A DNA stretch of 64,000 bases from positions 868,001 to 932,000 of the forward strand of contig NZ_QFKX01000001.1 of the NCBI RefSeq assembly GCF_003130585.1, in the 5' to 3' direction. The DNA comes from Brachybacterium endophyticum. GTDB lineage: Bacteria; Actinomycetota; Actinomycetes; Actinomycetales; Dermabacteraceae. The translations under genes were made by a program, and so were the position numbers. Under the pieces are notes generated by a model, which was not told the origin of the DNA, made no database searches, and saw only the letters and a program-made list of their open reading frames with translations. This document shows, piece after piece, positions 53,160-63,319 of this stretch (position 1 is the stretch's first letter; each line of letters begins with the position of its first letter).

Positions 53160-54182
53160 TCAGCCCCGGGGCGGGGGGCCGGGGGTCGATCCGCCCTCGT
53201 CCTCCGGGTCCGCGGTCGGGGCCGATGCGGTCGCGGAGCCTCCCTCGCGCGCGGGCCTGGGCGAGGCGGGGTCCGTCCCATCGGTCGATGGTCCCGCGCC
53301 GGGATCGGAGCCCTGCGTCGCGGGGCGCCCGTACTGGGGCCGTGAGGGTGAGGCCGCCGAGGGCTCCGCGTCCGTGGTCGTGGGCGAGGCCGGGCGACCG
53401 TACTGCGGGCGGGACTGGGTGGTTGCGGACTCCGCCGCAGTCGCGGAGGCCGGCGACTCCGGCCGGCCGTAGCTCGGGGCGGACCCCGCGGGGCTGTGCC
53501 CGACCTCCTGGCCGCGTGTGCCGGAGCTCGTGTTCCGGCCTCCGGTGCCCTGTCCGCCGGTGTCCTGTCCGAACTGCGGGTGTCCGCCGGTGGTCTGCCC
53601 GGAGCCGGCCCACTGGCCCGGGAGCGGCGTCGACGGGGCGGCGGGGGAGCCGGGCACGCCGTGCGTGATGGCCGCCGCCGGAGCAGCGGGCGCGGTGGCG
53701 CCGGCGTCCAGGAGGATCTGACGGGCGGCCTGGGCATGGCTGTGCTCGACCATCAGCTCGTACTGCATCGGGATCGTCGCGGTCATCGAGGTGAAGTCGC
53801 GGTTCCCGCCCGTGGCCGCGTAGCTGATCGCGGACCAGATCGTGAAGAAGACGACGCCGAAGATGATCCCCGAGACGATGGTGGGGAGGAACTTCCCCGA
53901 GAACAGAGCCATCAGCAGGCCGATGAAGAGCCCCATCCAGACACCGCTCAGGGCGCCGTTGCGAAGCACCTTCCCCCAGGTGCGTCGTCCCGTGACCCGC
54001 TCCATCAGCTTCAGGTCCGTACCCACGATCATCGTGTTCTGGACAGGGAACTGAGCATCGGCGAGAGCATCGACGACCGCCTGCACCTCGGCATACGTGC
54101 TGTACGTGCCCAGCGAGCGCGGGTACTCGAGCTTGTAGAGCCGCGCCGTCAGGGGAGAGGGCTGCTGCTGTGGCTGTGTCAT
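53160..54182 (-). CDS. YflT-like general stress protein with disordered C-terminus
   Basis: A 340-residue protein. The first 160 residues resemble the general stress protein 17M (YflT) domain: LEYPRSLGTYSTYAEVQAVV near residues 18-37 and NTMIVGTDLKLMERVTGRRT near 48-67, followed by two membrane segments (about 75-95 and 97-120). The rest, about 180 residues, is Gly/Pro/Ser/Gln-rich with repeated SRPQYGRPA units and looks disordered. Function unknown. ATG 54182 is favoured because TAGGCT stands seven bases before it. Confidence 0.8.
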   Translation of the reverse strand: MTQPQQQPSPLTARLYKLEYPRSLGTYSTYAEVQAVVDALADAQFPVQNTMIVGTDLKLMERVTGRRTWGKVLRNGALSGVWMGLFIGLLMALFSGKFLPTIVSGIIFGVVFFTIWSAISYAATGGNRDFTSMTATIPMQYELMVEHSHAQAARQILLDAGATAPAAPAAAITHGVPGSPAAPSTPLPGQWAGSGQTTGGHPQFGQDTGGQGTGGRNTSSGTRGQEVGHSPAGSAPSYGRPESPASATAAESATTQSRPQYGRPASPTTTDAEPSAASPSRPQYGRPATQGSDPGAGPSTDGTDPASPRPAREGGSATASAPTADPEDEGGSTPGPPPRG

Positions 54183-54189
54183 GCTCGCG

Positions 54190-54195
54190 AGCCTA
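54190..54195 (-). promoter_or_regulatory. -10 hexamer TAGGCT before the YflT-like gene
   Basis: Gap of seven bases (CGCGAGC) to ATG 54182. Confidence 0.5.
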
Positions 54196-54370
54196 AGGGA
54201 CGGGCCAGGGTGGCAGCGCGACATCCGCTGGGTGCCACCTGGACGCCCGCCGTGACGGTCAGCCGCTCCCCGCGGCGCGCCCCTCGGTGCGAAAGAGCTG
54301 CGCTCTGTACCCTCGGGGCCGGGTCGGCGGCGCCCGGCGGGGGAATATATCCGGGATGTACGTTTCTACC

Positions 54371-54434
54371 GTTACGTGTTCGTGACCGAATTGGTGGTGC
54401 AACAGTCAGATCTGAGCAGCCCCGCTACTAGGAT
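54371..54434 (+). promoter_or_regulatory. Possible operator and -10 for the sugar importer operon
   Basis: TAGGAT at 54429-54434 is a good -10 without a clear -35. Upstream, GTTACG-tgtt-CGTGAC at 54371-54386 is an imperfect inverted repeat in an unusually AT-rich stretch, as would suit a repressor or activator site. The remaining sequence of 54196-54525 shows no gene. Confidence 0.35.
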
Positions 54435-54525
54435 CTGGGGAGGACGCCGGTTCGGCAGACGGACCGTCGGCTCCGAGAACTCAGAACCATCCCACCCTGT
54501 CCACTCAATGACGAAAGCAGGAGAC

Positions 54526-55983
54526 ATGGACACGTCCCAGGAGTCCCAGGACATGACGCCCCTCGAGCGTCTCGGTGCATCTCGGCGACGCTTCCTCGCC
54601 CTCGCGGGGGCCGGTGGCGGCGCCGTCGCGCTCGCGGCCTGCGCGGGCGGAGGCGGAGGCGGGAGCGAGGACAGCTCCGATTCGGATGTCGCCGACGGCG
54701 GCGGCGAGAAGAGCGACGACAACCCGTTCGGCGTCAAGGACGACTCGAAGGTCGACATCGTCATCTTCGACGGCGGCTACGGCGACGAGTACGCCAAGGA
54801 CGCCGGCAAGGCCTTCGAGAAGCTGCACGAGGGCGTCACCGCGAAGGTGAACTCGACGGTGAACATCCAGCCCGAGCTCCAGCCCCGCTTCGTGGGCGGC
54901 AACCCGCCCGACGTCTTCGACAACTCCGGCGCCCAGTCGATGAATATCTCGGCGCTGATCAACCAGGGCGAACTCGCCGAGCTGCAGTCGCTGCTGGATG
55001 CCAAGGGCGTGGACGGCACGGCCGTCAAGGACACCCTGCTGCCCGGGGCGACCGAGCCCGGGACCTACTCGGGCAAGTTCCTGGCCATGAACTACGTGTA
55101 CACGGTGTACGCCCTGTGGTTCTCCACCAAGCAGTTCGACAAGAACGGCTGGTCGGCCCCGAAGACCTGGGACGACATGATGTCGCTCGGCGAGGAGATC
55201 AAGAAGACCAAGGCGTACCCCTTCTCCTACGGCGGCCAGAACGCGTCGAACTACTACCAGGAGCTCGCGCTCTCGATGGCCATCAAGGAGGGAGGGGACG
55301 AGGTCCGCAAGAAGCTCGACTCCCTCGACGCGAAGGCCTTCGAGCAGGACGCCGTCGTCAAGGCGTACTCCGCGATCGAGGACGCCGTGAAGGCGAAGTT
55401 CTTCGCTCCCGGCGGCGAGGGCATCAAGCACACCCAGGCGCAGACGGACTGGGTCACCGGCAAGTCGGTTCTCTACCCCTCGGGTTCCTGGATCGAGAAC
55501 GAGCAGCGCGATGTCACGCCCGACGACTACGCCATGACCGCGGCCCCGGTGCCGCTGCTCAGCGACGGGGCGAAGATGCCCTACGAGGCCATCCACGGCG
55601 CCGCCGGCGAGCCCTTCGTCGTGCCGTCCAAGGCGGCCAACGGAGCGGGCGGCCTGGAGTTCCTGCGGGTCATGCTCTCCAAGGAGCAGGCCACGAACTT
55701 CACGAAGCTCACCGGCTCGCCGACCGTGGTCAAGGACGCCGCACCCTCGGACAAGGACGCCTCCACGGCGCTGCAGGCGACGTTGAAGATGATCAGCGAC
55801 GCCGGCACCAACACCTTCACGTTCAACTTCAGCGACTGGTACGACATGGGGCCCGACACCGTGACCCAGTGGACCGAGTTCCTCTCGGGCGGGATCAGCG
55901 CCGAGCAGCTGCGCGAGAAGCAGCAGAAGATGTTCGACAAGATCCGCGAGGACGATTCGATCGACAAGTTCGACGTCAAGTGA
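54526..55983 (+). CDS. ngcE: Sugar ABC transporter substrate-binding lipoprotein, NgcE-like
   Basis: Extracellular binding protein of 485 residues. The N-terminus has a twin-arginine-like RRRF followed by a hydrophobic stretch and the lipobox LAAC near residues 36-40, so it is probably a Tat-exported lipoprotein. The mature part (KVDIVIFDGGYGDEY, NPPDVFDNSGAQS, NYVYTVYALWFSTKQFD) resembles the N-acetylglucosamine/chitobiose-binding NgcE group; substrate is inferred. ATG 54526 follows AGGAG. The stop overlaps the next start (TGATG). Confidence 0.85.
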   Translation: MDTSQESQDMTPLERLGASRRRFLALAGAGGGAVALAACAGGGGGGSEDSSDSDVADGGGEKSDDNPFGVKDDSKVDIVIFDGGYGDEYAKDAGKAFEKLHEGVTAKVNSTVNIQPELQPRFVGGNPPDVFDNSGAQSMNISALINQGELAELQSLLDAKGVDGTAVKDTLLPGATEPGTYSGKFLAMNYVYTVYALWFSTKQFDKNGWSAPKTWDDMMSLGEEIKKTKAYPFSYGGQNASNYYQELALSMAIKEGGDEVRKKLDSLDAKAFEQDAVVKAYSAIEDAVKAKFFAPGGEGIKHTQAQTDWVTGKSVLYPSGSWIENEQRDVTPDDYAMTAAPVPLLSDGAKMPYEAIHGAAGEPFVVPSKAANGAGGLEFLRVMLSKEQATNFTKLTGSPTVVKDAAPSDKDASTALQATLKMISDAGTNTFTFNFSDWYDMGPDTVTQWTEFLSGGISAEQLREKQQKMFDKIREDDSIDKFDVK

Positions 55984-56945
55984 TGGTTGCTGTCCCCACC
56001 TCTGCGCCGACCTCGGAAGCCCCGCGCTCCCGAGGTCGGCGTCAGCGACTGACCCTCGAGCGTGTCATCTTCTTCGCCCTGTTCCTCGGGCTCCCGCTCC
56101 TGGTGTACGTCCTGTTCGTGGTCTCCCCGTTCCTGCAGGCGTTCTACTACTCCCTCACGGACTGGCGGGGCGTGAGCGCGCAGCAGACCTTCGTGGGTCT
56201 GATGAACTACGCGACGCTGTTCGAGGACGAGAACTTCCGCACCGCGCTGTGGCACAACGGGATCCTGCTGGTGGTGCTGCCGCTGGTGACCATCTCGCTG
56301 GCCTACGCCCTCGCCGTGCTCGTGACCATCGGCGGTGACAGCAGGGGAGAGGTCAAGGGGATCAAGGGCGCGAGCGTCTACCGCGTCATCAGCTTCTTCC
56401 CCTACGTCATCCCCGCCGTCGTCATCGGCATCCTGTTCGCCTTCATCTATGCCCCGGGCGGCGGACTCCTCAACGGTCTGCTGTCGCTGGTGGGCATCGA
56501 CTCCCAGATCGCGTGGCTGGGCAGCCCCCGGTTCGCGATGATCGCGGTGCTGGTCGCGGTCGTCTGGAACATGGTCGGGTTCTACATGGTGCTGTTCGTC
56601 GCGGCGATCAAGGCCGTTCCCTCGGAGATCATCGAGGCCGCGCGCCTGGACGGCTGCGGGCGGATGCGCCTGTCCGTGCGGATCGTGCTGCCGATGATCC
56701 GGGAGAACGTCTCCACGGCCCTCGTGTACATGGGGATCATGGCGCTCGACCTGTTCGTGTTCATCAACGTGATGACGCCGAACGGCGGCACCTCCAAGAG
56801 CACCGAGGTCGTCTCCCGCTACCTCTACGAGACGGCCTTCCAGAAGTCGAACTTCGGTCTCGCCTCCGCGATGGGCGTCGTGATGGCCGTGTTCACGATG
56901 ATCATGGCGATGATCGTGCTGCTGGCGAGCCGGAAGAAGGATTGA
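55983..56945 (+). CDS. ngcF: Sugar ABC transporter permease, NgcF-like
   Basis: MalF-type inner-membrane permease, 320 residues with six membrane segments. The EAA loop that docks the ATPase is EIIEAARLDGCGRMRLSVRI near residues 217-236. Translationally coupled to the binding-protein gene upstream and, through a one-base overlap, to the second permease downstream. Confidence 0.88.
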   Translation: MVAVPTSAPTSEAPRSRGRRQRLTLERVIFFALFLGLPLLVYVLFVVSPFLQAFYYSLTDWRGVSAQQTFVGLMNYATLFEDENFRTALWHNGILLVVLPLVTISLAYALAVLVTIGGDSRGEVKGIKGASVYRVISFFPYVIPAVVIGILFAFIYAPGGGLLNGLLSLVGIDSQIAWLGSPRFAMIAVLVAVVWNMVGFYMVLFVAAIKAVPSEIIEAARLDGCGRMRLSVRIVLPMIRENVSTALVYMGIMALDLFVFINVMTPNGGTSKSTEVVSRYLYETAFQKSNFGLASAMGVVMAVFTMIMAMIVLLASRKKD

Positions 56946-57862
56946 TGAGTACGACGCAGACGACGGACGCCGCGACGACCTCCCGCACCCACCCCGACTC
57001 CGCAGCGCCTCCGGCCCGACGCCAGAAGACCACGGCGGGCGACAGGGTATTCGGGGGCGTCGCCCACACCATCCTGGTGATCTGGGCGCTGATCGTGATC
57101 CTGCCGCTGGTGTGGACGGTGTTCAGCTCGTTCAAGGACTCGCGATCGATCCTGTCCTCGCCGTTCTCGCTGCCGCAGTCGTGGAACTTCGACAACTTCG
57201 TGCGGGCATGGACGACGGCGGGCATCGGGCGCTACTTCTTCAACACGGTGATCGTGGTCGGCTCGGCCCTGGTGCTGGTGATGCTGCTGGGGGCGATGTG
57301 CGCCTACGTGCTGGCCCGCTTCCAGTTCCCCGGCCGCACGGTCATCTACTACGCGCTGATCGCGGGTCTGACCTTCCCTCTGTTCCTCGCCGTCGTCCCG
57401 CTGTTCTTCGTGCTGAAGAACATGGGGCTCCAGGGCACCTACCTCGGCCTGATCCTCAGCTACGTGGGCTTCGCCCTGCCGTTCACCGTGTTCTTCCTCT
57501 ACGCCTTCTTCCGCCAGCTCCCGGAGGAGATCGGCGAGGCGGCCCAGATCGACGGCGCCGGCGATTTCCGCACCTTCTTCCAGGTGATGCTGCCGATGGC
57601 GAAGCCGGGACTGGTCTCGATCGCGATCTTCAACTTCCTGGGACTGTGGAACCAGTTCCTGCTGCCGATCGTGCTGAACACCGACCGCGACAAGTACGTC
57701 CTCGCCCAGGGGCTCGCGAACATGCAGGCCCAGCAGGGCTATCAGACGGACTGGTCGGCCATGTTCGCTTCGGTGACCATCACGATCATCCCCGTGCTGA
57801 TCGTGTACGTGATCTTCCAGCGCCAGCTCCAGGGCGGCGTCGGGCCGAGCACGAACAAGTAG
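56945..57862 (+). CDS. ngcG: Sugar ABC transporter permease, NgcG-like
   Basis: MalG-type permease, 305 residues with six membrane segments and a Thr/Ala-rich cytoplasmic start. The EAA loop is EEIGEAAQIDGAGDFRTFFQ near residues 194-213. No ATPase gene follows, so the importer probably borrows a shared MsiK-type ATPase encoded elsewhere, as is common for actinobacterial oligosaccharide importers. Confidence 0.88.
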   Translation: MSTTQTTDAATTSRTHPDSAAPPARRQKTTAGDRVFGGVAHTILVIWALIVILPLVWTVFSSFKDSRSILSSPFSLPQSWNFDNFVRAWTTAGIGRYFFNTVIVVGSALVLVMLLGAMCAYVLARFQFPGRTVIYYALIAGLTFPLFLAVVPLFFVLKNMGLQGTYLGLILSYVGFALPFTVFFLYAFFRQLPEEIGEAAQIDGAGDFRTFFQVMLPMAKPGLVSIAIFNFLGLWNQFLLPIVLNTDRDKYVLAQGLANMQAQQGYQTDWSAMFASVTITIIPVLIVYVIFQRQLQGGVGPSTNK

Positions 57863-57970
57863 GACCCTGCGCGGTAGGGCCGGGCCGGCACGGGCTGCGC
57901 ATCGGTGGGTCGGAGCCGGGCCGGGTGGAGCCGGGGTGGGCCTCGGCTTGGACCCGGGCCCGGGCCCGGG

Positions 57971-57989
57971 TCGGGGTCGGGGTCGGGGT
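57971..57989. repeat. Simple TCGGGG repeat
   Basis: Three consecutive TCGGGG units lead straight into palindromic copy B, preceded by CCCGGG-type repeats from 57953. The same G-rich setting surrounds copy A. Confidence 0.75.
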
Positions 57990-58057
57990 GGGCCTGGGAC
58001 GGACTAATAGCGCAGACACCGCGAAATACTGCAGTGCGTGCTCTATCAGTCCCGCCG
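57990..58057. repeat. Palindromic dispersed element, copy B
   Basis: Same length and order as copy A at 35249-35316: GGGCCTGGGA, the left arm GGACTAATAGCGCA, ATAC-GCAG in the centre, and AGTCCC-CC at the right end. Arms pair less perfectly than in copy A; GGACTAATAG pairs with CTATCAGTCC over nine of ten positions. Confidence 0.75.
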
Positions 58058-58189
58058 CGGCCCCGCGCCCCGCTCCGCCGATCACCACCGTCGCGCCACA
58101 CCCTCCGCGGACCTCCGTCGGTGCCCGGCCGCGCCGCCGTGTGACTCGCTCCACCTGCCCCGGCCTCGACGCAGGGCATGAGGGGATGG

Positions 58190-58195
58190 CAGACT
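58190..58195 (+). promoter_or_regulatory. Candidate -10 CAGACT for the S10 operon
   Basis: CTCGAC at 58165 could be a -35 at a 19-base distance. The leader would run about 265 nt to rpsJ; 58196-58466 shows no gene and may carry the L4-type regulatory structure, which I cannot confirm by eye. Confidence 0.35.
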
Positions 58196-58466
58196 GGGGG
58201 AGTTGTCTGTGCGGGCCGACATGCCCGGTTCCGTTCTCCACGGCAGCGCTCAGCGCGCCGCGGCGAATGATCACCGGATGAGGCCCAGCCCCAGGATGCG
58301 AACGGCGCCACCGCGTCGAGAGCGCATCGTGAGGAGGGAAAGCACGGACCAGCCGGCAACGGTCACTCGCCCATGGGGGCTTCGTCCCCCAGGGAGTGCG
58401 ACACGCCCGTCCTCGGGTACCGGTGCCGACTGCATGAATGTCCAGACGAGAGAGAGACAGGACGCC

Positions 58467-58775
58467 ATGGCGGGACAGAAGATCCGCATCAGGCTGAAGT
58501 CGTACGACCACGAGGTCATCGACAGCTCGGCGCGCAAGATCGTCGACACGGTGAGCCGTGCGGGTGCGACCGTTGTCGGCCCCGTGCCGCTGCCGACCGA
58601 GAAGAACGTGTTCTGCGTGATCCGTTCGCCCCACAAGTACAAGGACTCCCGCGAGCACTTCGAGATGCGCACCCACAAGCGCCTCATCGACATCGTCGAT
58701 CCCACGCCGAAGGCCGTGGATTCGCTGATGCGTCTCGACCTGCCGGCGGACGTCAACATCGAGATCAAGCTCTGA
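58467..58775 (+). CDS. rpsJ: 30S ribosomal protein S10
   Basis: First gene of the S10 operon, 102 residues, normal length; also the NusE component of antitermination complexes. [20 protein letters not shown] opens the protein and [20 protein letters not shown] follows near residues 34-53. The start at 58467 is fixed by homology and an ACAGGA site. rplC begins 11 bp later. Confidence 0.97.
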   Translation: MAGQKIRIRLKSYDHEVIDSSARKIVDTVSRAGATVVGPVPLPTEKNVFCVIRSPHKYKDSREHFEMRTHKRLIDIVDPTPKAVDSLMRLDLPADVNIEIKL

Positions 58776-58786
58776 GGTAGGTCGAG

Positions 58787-59467
58787 ATGAGCAATGAACT
58801 GACAGGGCAGGCTGCCCGCGCCATCTCCGGCGTGCTCGGCACCAAGCTCGGCATGACGCAGGTCTGGGACGAGAACGGCAAGCTCGTGCCGGTCACCGTC
58901 GTGCAGACCGACGCCAACGTCGTCACCCAGGTGCGCTCGGTGGAGAACGACGGCTACGACGCGGTGCAGATCGCGTACGGCCAGATCGATCCCCGCAAGG
59001 TGAGCAAGCCGCTCAAGGGCCACTTCGAGAAGGCCGGCGTGACCCCGCGCCGCCACCTCGCGGAGCTGCGCACCAGCAACGCCGCCGACTACACCATCGG
59101 CCAGGAGCTCGACGCCTCGGTGTTCGAGGCCGGCCAGAAGGTCGACGTCGTGGGCACCACCAAGGGCAAGGGCACCGCGGGCGTCATGAAGCGCCACGGG
59201 TTCGCCGGTGTCGGCGCCTCCCACGGTGCGCACCGCAACCACCGCAAGCCCGGCTCGATCGGCGGAGCCTCCTACCCCGGACGCGTGTTCAAGGGCCTCC
59301 GCATGGCCGGCCGCATGGGCAGTGTCCGCACCAGTGTCCAGAATCTGACCGTGCATGCGGTCGACGTCGAGAAGGGCCTCGTGCTCGTCAAGGGTGCCGT
59401 TCCCGGCCCCAAGGGCGGCATCGTGCTGGTCCGCTCGGCCGTCAAGAGCCCCGCGAAGGAGGCCTGA
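58787..59467 (+). CDS. rplC: 50S ribosomal protein L3
   Basis: Large-subunit assembly protein, 226 residues. [13 protein letters not shown] near residues 15-27 and [20 protein letters not shown] near 146-165, the loop that reaches toward the peptidyl transferase centre, are both standard. A short Ser/Glu/Ala N-terminal extension of about ten residues precedes the core. Confidence 0.97.
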   Translation: MSNELTGQAARAISGVLGTKLGMTQVWDENGKLVPVTVVQTDANVVTQVRSVENDGYDAVQIAYGQIDPRKVSKPLKGHFEKAGVTPRRHLAELRTSNAADYTIGQELDASVFEAGQKVDVVGTTKGKGTAGVMKRHGFAGVGASHGAHRNHRKPGSIGGASYPGRVFKGLRMAGRMGSVRTSVQNLTVHAVDVEKGLVLVKGAVPGPKGGIVLVRSAVKSPAKEA

Positions 59468-59472
59468 GACCG

Positions 59473-60171
59473 ATGGCAGAGAACCTGACCGTCGACGTCC
59501 TCGATCCGGCCGGCACCACGTCCGGCACGGCCGAGCTGCCTGCGTCGATCTTCGGCGTGCAGACCAACGTCCCGCTGATCCACCAGGTCGTCGTCGCACA
59601 GCTGGCCGCTGCCCGTCAGGGCACGCACAAGGCCAAGACCCGTGCCGAGGTCGCCGGTGGCGGCAAGAAGCCGTACAAGCAGAAGGGCACCGGCCGGGCT
59701 CGTCAGGGCTCGATCCGCGCTCCCCAGTTCGCCGGCGGTGGCACCGTCCACGGGCCCGTCCCGCGTGACTACAGCCAGCGCACGCCCAAGAAGATGAAGG
59801 CCGCCGCGCTGCGCGGTGCGCTCTCGGATCGCGCCCGCAACGGTCGCGTCCACGTCATCAGCTCGGTGCTGGACGGGGACAAGGCGTCCACCAAGGCTGC
59901 TCGCGCGACCCTCTCCAACGTCACCGATCGCGGCCACGTCCTGGTCGTCGTGCGTCGGGACGACGAGCTGGGCGCCCTGAGCACCCGCAACCTGCCCACG
60001 GCGCACGTCCTGTTCGCGGACCAGCTGAACACCTACGACGTCATGCTCAGCGACGACGTCGTGTTCACGTCCGGCGGTCTCGAGGACTTCGTCGCCCGCG
60101 CCACGCTGTCCCTGCCCACGTCCTCCTTCGCCGCGGCGAAGAGCGCGGGCATCGAGGAGGAGTCCAAGTGA
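59473..60171 (+). CDS. rplD: 50S ribosomal protein L4
   Basis: Lines the exit tunnel and often regulates this operon; 232 residues. [20 protein letters not shown] near residues 61-80 is the tunnel-loop motif that carries macrolide-resistance sites, here of normal sequence. The stop overlaps rplW (GTGA). Confidence 0.97.
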   Translation: MAENLTVDVLDPAGTTSGTAELPASIFGVQTNVPLIHQVVVAQLAAARQGTHKAKTRAEVAGGGKKPYKQKGTGRARQGSIRAPQFAGGGTVHGPVPRDYSQRTPKKMKAAALRGALSDRARNGRVHVISSVLDGDKASTKAARATLSNVTDRGHVLVVVRRDDELGALSTRNLPTAHVLFADQLNTYDVMLSDDVVFTSGGLEDFVARATLSLPTSSFAAAKSAGIEEESK

Positions 60172-60470
60172 CCACGCTGAACAAGGACCCGCGGGACATC
60201 GTCCTGGCGCCGGTCGTCTCCGAGAAGAGCTACGGGCTGATGGACGAGGGCCAGTACACCTTCGAGGTGGACCCCCGCGCCAACAAGACCGAGATCAAGA
60301 TCGCGGTCGAGCAGATCTTCGACGTGAAGGTCTCCTCGGTCAACACGATCAACCGCCAGGGCAAGGCGCGCCGCACCCGCTACGGCATCGGCAAGCGCAA
60401 GGACACCAAGCGCGCCGTCATCACCCTGACCGACGGAACCATCGACATCTTCGGAGGGTCGGTCGCCTGA
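60168..60470 (+). CDS. rplW: 50S ribosomal protein L23
   Basis: Docking site for SRP and trigger factor at the tunnel exit; 100 residues. [19 protein letters not shown] lies near the N-terminus and [20 protein letters not shown] near residues 65-84. The GTG start is coupled to rplD. Confidence 0.97.
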   Translation: MTTLNKDPRDIVLAPVVSEKSYGLMDEGQYTFEVDPRANKTEIKIAVEQIFDVKVSSVNTINRQGKARRTRYGIGKRKDTKRAVITLTDGTIDIFGGSVA

Positions 60471-60516
60471 GCGACCGACCACCGAGGATCCGAAGAGAGT
60501 CAGAGGGAAACCCACC

Positions 60517-61353
60517 ATGGGAATTCGCAAGCACAAGCCGACCACGCCGGGCCGTCGCGGCTCGAGCGTTGCCGACTTCGTCGAGATCACCCGCAGTGAG
60601 CCGGAGAAGTCGCTGGTCCGTCCGCTCTCCAAGAGCGGCGGCCGCAACGCCAACGGCCGCGTCACCTCGCGTCATCGCGGTGGCGGTCACAAGCGCGCTT
60701 ACCGCCTGATCGACTTCCGCCGTGCCGACAAGGACGGCGTGAACGCCAAGGTCGCTCACATCGAGTACGACCCCAACCGCACCGCGCGCATCGCGCTGCT
60801 GCACTACGCGGACGGCGACAAGCGCTACATCCTCGCCCCCGCGAAGCTCCGTCAGGGCGACTGGATCGAGAACGGTCCGGGCGCGGACATCAAGCCGGGC
60901 AACAACCTGCCGCTGCGCAACATCCCGCTCGGCACGGTGGTGCACGCCATCGAGCTGCGTCCCGGTGGCGGCGCGAAGATCGCCCGCAGCGCGGGTGCCT
61001 CCGTGCAGCTGGTCGCCAAGGAGGGCCGCTTCGCGCAGCTGCGCATGCCCTCCGGCGAGATCCGCAACGTGGATGCGGACTGCCGCGCCACCATCGGCGA
61101 GGTCGGCAACGCCGAGCAGTCGAACATCAACTGGGGCAAGGCCGGCCGCATGCGCTGGAAGGGCAAGCGTCCGCACGTGCGTGGCGTCGTCATGAACCCC
61201 GTCGACCACCCGCACGGCGGTGGCGAGGGCCGCACCTCCGGTGGTCGTCACCCGGTGTCGCCCTGGGGTCAGCCCGAGGGCCGCACCCGGCGTCCGAACA
61301 AGGAGAGCGAGAAGCTCATCGTCCGTCGTCGCCGCACGGGCAAGAAGCGCTGA
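60517..61353 (+). CDS. rplB: 50S ribosomal protein L2
   Basis: Core protein near the peptidyl transferase centre, 278 residues. The conserved [20 protein letters not shown] near residues 222-241 includes the essential His. The C-terminus is Arg/Lys-rich as usual. It sits 46 bp after rplW. Confidence 0.98.
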   Translation: MGIRKHKPTTPGRRGSSVADFVEITRSEPEKSLVRPLSKSGGRNANGRVTSRHRGGGHKRAYRLIDFRRADKDGVNAKVAHIEYDPNRTARIALLHYADGDKRYILAPAKLRQGDWIENGPGADIKPGNNLPLRNIPLGTVVHAIELRPGGGAKIARSAGASVQLVAKEGRFAQLRMPSGEIRNVDADCRATIGEVGNAEQSNINWGKAGRMRWKGKRPHVRGVVMNPVDHPHGGGEGRTSGGRHPVSPWGQPEGRTRRPNKESEKLIVRRRRTGKKR

Positions 61354-61368
61354 TAGGGAGCTAGAAGT

Positions 61369-61650
61369 ATGCCTCGCAGTATTGCCAAGGGCCCGTTCGT
61401 GGACGACCACCTGCAGAAGAAGGTGGACGTCGCCAACGAGAAGGGCACCAAGAACGTCATCAAGACCTGGTCGCGTCGTTCGGTCATCACACCGGACTTC
61501 CTCGGCCACACCTTCGCAGTGCATGACGGCCGCAAGCACGTCACGGTGTTCATCACCGAGTCGATGGTGGGCCACAAGCTCGGCGAGTTCGCCCCCACGC
61601 GGACTTTCAAGGGCCACGAGAAGGACGACCGGAAGGGCCGCCGTCGCTGA
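61369..61650 (+). CDS. rpsS: 30S ribosomal protein S19
   Basis: Small-subunit head protein of 93 residues, normal length. [20 protein letters not shown] opens it and [20 protein letters not shown] follows near residues 35-54. It begins 15 bp after the rplB stop. Confidence 0.97.
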   Translation: MPRSIAKGPFVDDHLQKKVDVANEKGTKNVIKTWSRRSVITPDFLGHTFAVHDGRKHVTVFITESMVGHKLGEFAPTRTFKGHEKDDRKGRRR

Positions 61651-61696
61651 CGCGAGTCGGTGAGGCAGCACTTTCGAACTCGAAGAGAGGACAGCA

Positions 61697-62050
61697 ATGG
61701 AAGCCAAGGCGCAGGTGCGGTATCTCCGCATGACGCCCATGAAGGCCCGGCGCGTTGTGGACCTGATTCGTGGCAAGAGCACGGTCGAGGCCGAGAACAT
61801 CCTGCGGTACGCGCCGCAGGCTGCTTCGGAGCCTGTGCTGAAGCTCGTGAAGTCCGCGATCGCCAACGCCCGTGTGAAGGCCGATCAGGCGGGGGAGCGT
61901 TTCGATGAGCGAGAGCTCGTCGTCTCCGCCGCATACGTCGACGAGGGTCCGACCATGAAGCGGTTCCAGCCGCGCGCTCAGGGTCGTGCCTTCCAGATCA
62001 AGAAGCGCACCAGCCACGTCACCGTGGTGGTCGCTCCCGTGAACAAGTAA
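61697..62050 (+). CDS. rplV: 50S ribosomal protein L22
   Basis: Exit-tunnel protein of 117 residues. [20 protein letters not shown] near residues 5-24 and the beta-hairpin [20 protein letters not shown] near 90-109 are standard. Start preceded by AGAGAGGA. Confidence 0.97.
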   Translation: MEAKAQVRYLRMTPMKARRVVDLIRGKSTVEAENILRYAPQAASEPVLKLVKSAIANARVKADQAGERFDERELVVSAAYVDEGPTMKRFQPRAQGRAFQIKKRTSHVTVVVAPVNK

Positions 62051-62060
62051 GGAGTCCCGT

Positions 62061-62894
62061 ATGGGCCAGAAGGTCAATCCCAATGGGTTCCGCCTCGGGA
62101 TCACCACGGAGCACACCAGCCGGTGGTTCGCCGACTCCGCCAAGGAGGGGCAGCGGTACCGCGACTACGTGAAGGAAGACGTCGCGATCCGCAAGCTCAT
62201 GTCCAAGGGGCTCGAGCGTGCCGGCATCTCCAAGGTCGAGATCGAGCGCACCCGTGATCGTGTCCGCGTCGACCTGCACACCGCCCGCCCGGGCATCGTC
62301 ATCGGGCGCCGTGGTGCGGAGGCCGAGCGTCTGCGCGGCGAGCTCGAGAAGCTCACCGGCAAGCAGATCCAGCTGAACATCCTCGAGGTCAAGAACCCCG
62401 AGGCCGACGCTCAGCTGGTCGCCCAGGGCATCGCCGAGCAGCTCGCTGCTCGCGTGTCGTTCCGTCGCGCCATGCGCAAGGGCATCCAGTCCGCGCAGCG
62501 CGCCGGCGCCAAGGGCATCCGCGTGGCGGTCTCGGGCCGTCTGGGCGGTGCCGAGATGAGCCGCAGCGAGTTCTACCGTGAGGGCCGCGTGCCCCTGCAC
62601 ACCCTCCGGGCGAACATCGACTACGGCCTCTACGAGGCCCGCACCGCCTTCGGCCGCATCGGCGTGAAGGTGTGGATCTACAAGGGCGACGTCACCGCCA
62701 AGGAGCTCGCGGCCCAGCAGGCCGCCTCGCAGGGTCCGCGGTCCGGCCGCGGCCCGCGTGCCGAGCGTCCGCGCGGTCGTCGCAACGAGCGCAACGCCGC
62801 TGCCCGTCAGCAGCGCGGTGAGCAGACCGAGCAGGCTGCCCCCGCCGCTGCCGAGCAGAGCGCTGCGCCCGCAGAGTCCGGAACGGAGGCCTGA
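62061..62894 (+). CDS. rpsC: 30S ribosomal protein S3
   Basis: Small-subunit entry-site protein with a KH domain ([20 protein letters not shown] near residues 76-95). At 277 residues it exceeds the common 210-235 because of a C-terminal extension of about 60 residues, first Arg/Gly-rich and then Ala/Gln/Glu-rich, which looks disordered. Extensions of this sort occur in other actinobacteria. rplP follows after 5 bp. Confidence 0.96.
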   Translation: MGQKVNPNGFRLGITTEHTSRWFADSAKEGQRYRDYVKEDVAIRKLMSKGLERAGISKVEIERTRDRVRVDLHTARPGIVIGRRGAEAERLRGELEKLTGKQIQLNILEVKNPEADAQLVAQGIAEQLAARVSFRRAMRKGIQSAQRAGAKGIRVAVSGRLGGAEMSRSEFYREGRVPLHTLRANIDYGLYEARTAFGRIGVKVWIYKGDVTAKELAAQQAASQGPRSGRGPRAERPRGRRNERNAAARQQRGEQTEQAAPAAAEQSAAPAESGTEA

Positions 62895-62899
62895 GCGAC

Positions 62900-63319
62900 A
62901 TGCTGATCCCGCGCAGGACCAAGCACCGCAAGCAGCACCACCCCAGCCGCAGCGGCATGTCCAAGGGCGGCAACGATCTCGCGTTCGGTGAGTACGGCAT
63001 CCAGGCGCTCGCGCCGGCGTACGTCACCAACCGCCAGATCGAGGCCGCACGTATCGCCATGACCCGCTACATGAAGCGCGGCGGCAAGGTGTTCATCAAC
63101 ATCTACCCCGATCGCCCGCTCACCAAGAAGCCTGCCGAGGTCCGCATGGGCTCCGGTAAGGGTTCCGTCGAGTGGTGGATCGCCAACGTCAAGCCCGGTC
63201 GCGTCATGTTCGAGGTGGCCGGTGTGTCCGAGGAGGTGGCTCGCGAGGCGCTGCGTCTGGCGGCCCACAAGCTCCCCATGAAGTGCCGCATCCTGAGCCG
63301 AGAGGGTGGTGACATCTGA
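62900..63319 (+). CDS. rplP: 50S ribosomal protein L16
   Basis: Contacts tRNA in the A site; 139 residues. [20 protein letters not shown] opens it and [20 protein letters not shown] lies near residues 77-96. The stop overlaps the rpmC start by one base (TGATG). Confidence 0.97.
   Translation: MLIPRRTKHRKQHHPSRSGMSKGGNDLAFGEYGIQALAPAYVTNRQIEAARIAMTRYMKRGGKVFINIYPDRPLTKKPAEVRMGSGKGSVEWWIANVKPGRVMFEVAGVSEEVAREALRLAAHKLPMKCRILSREGGDI

Noticed and set aside
54390..54405. Possible DasR-type site before the chitosugar importer
   Set aside because: Only the left half resembles the DasR palindrome; the right half does not match.
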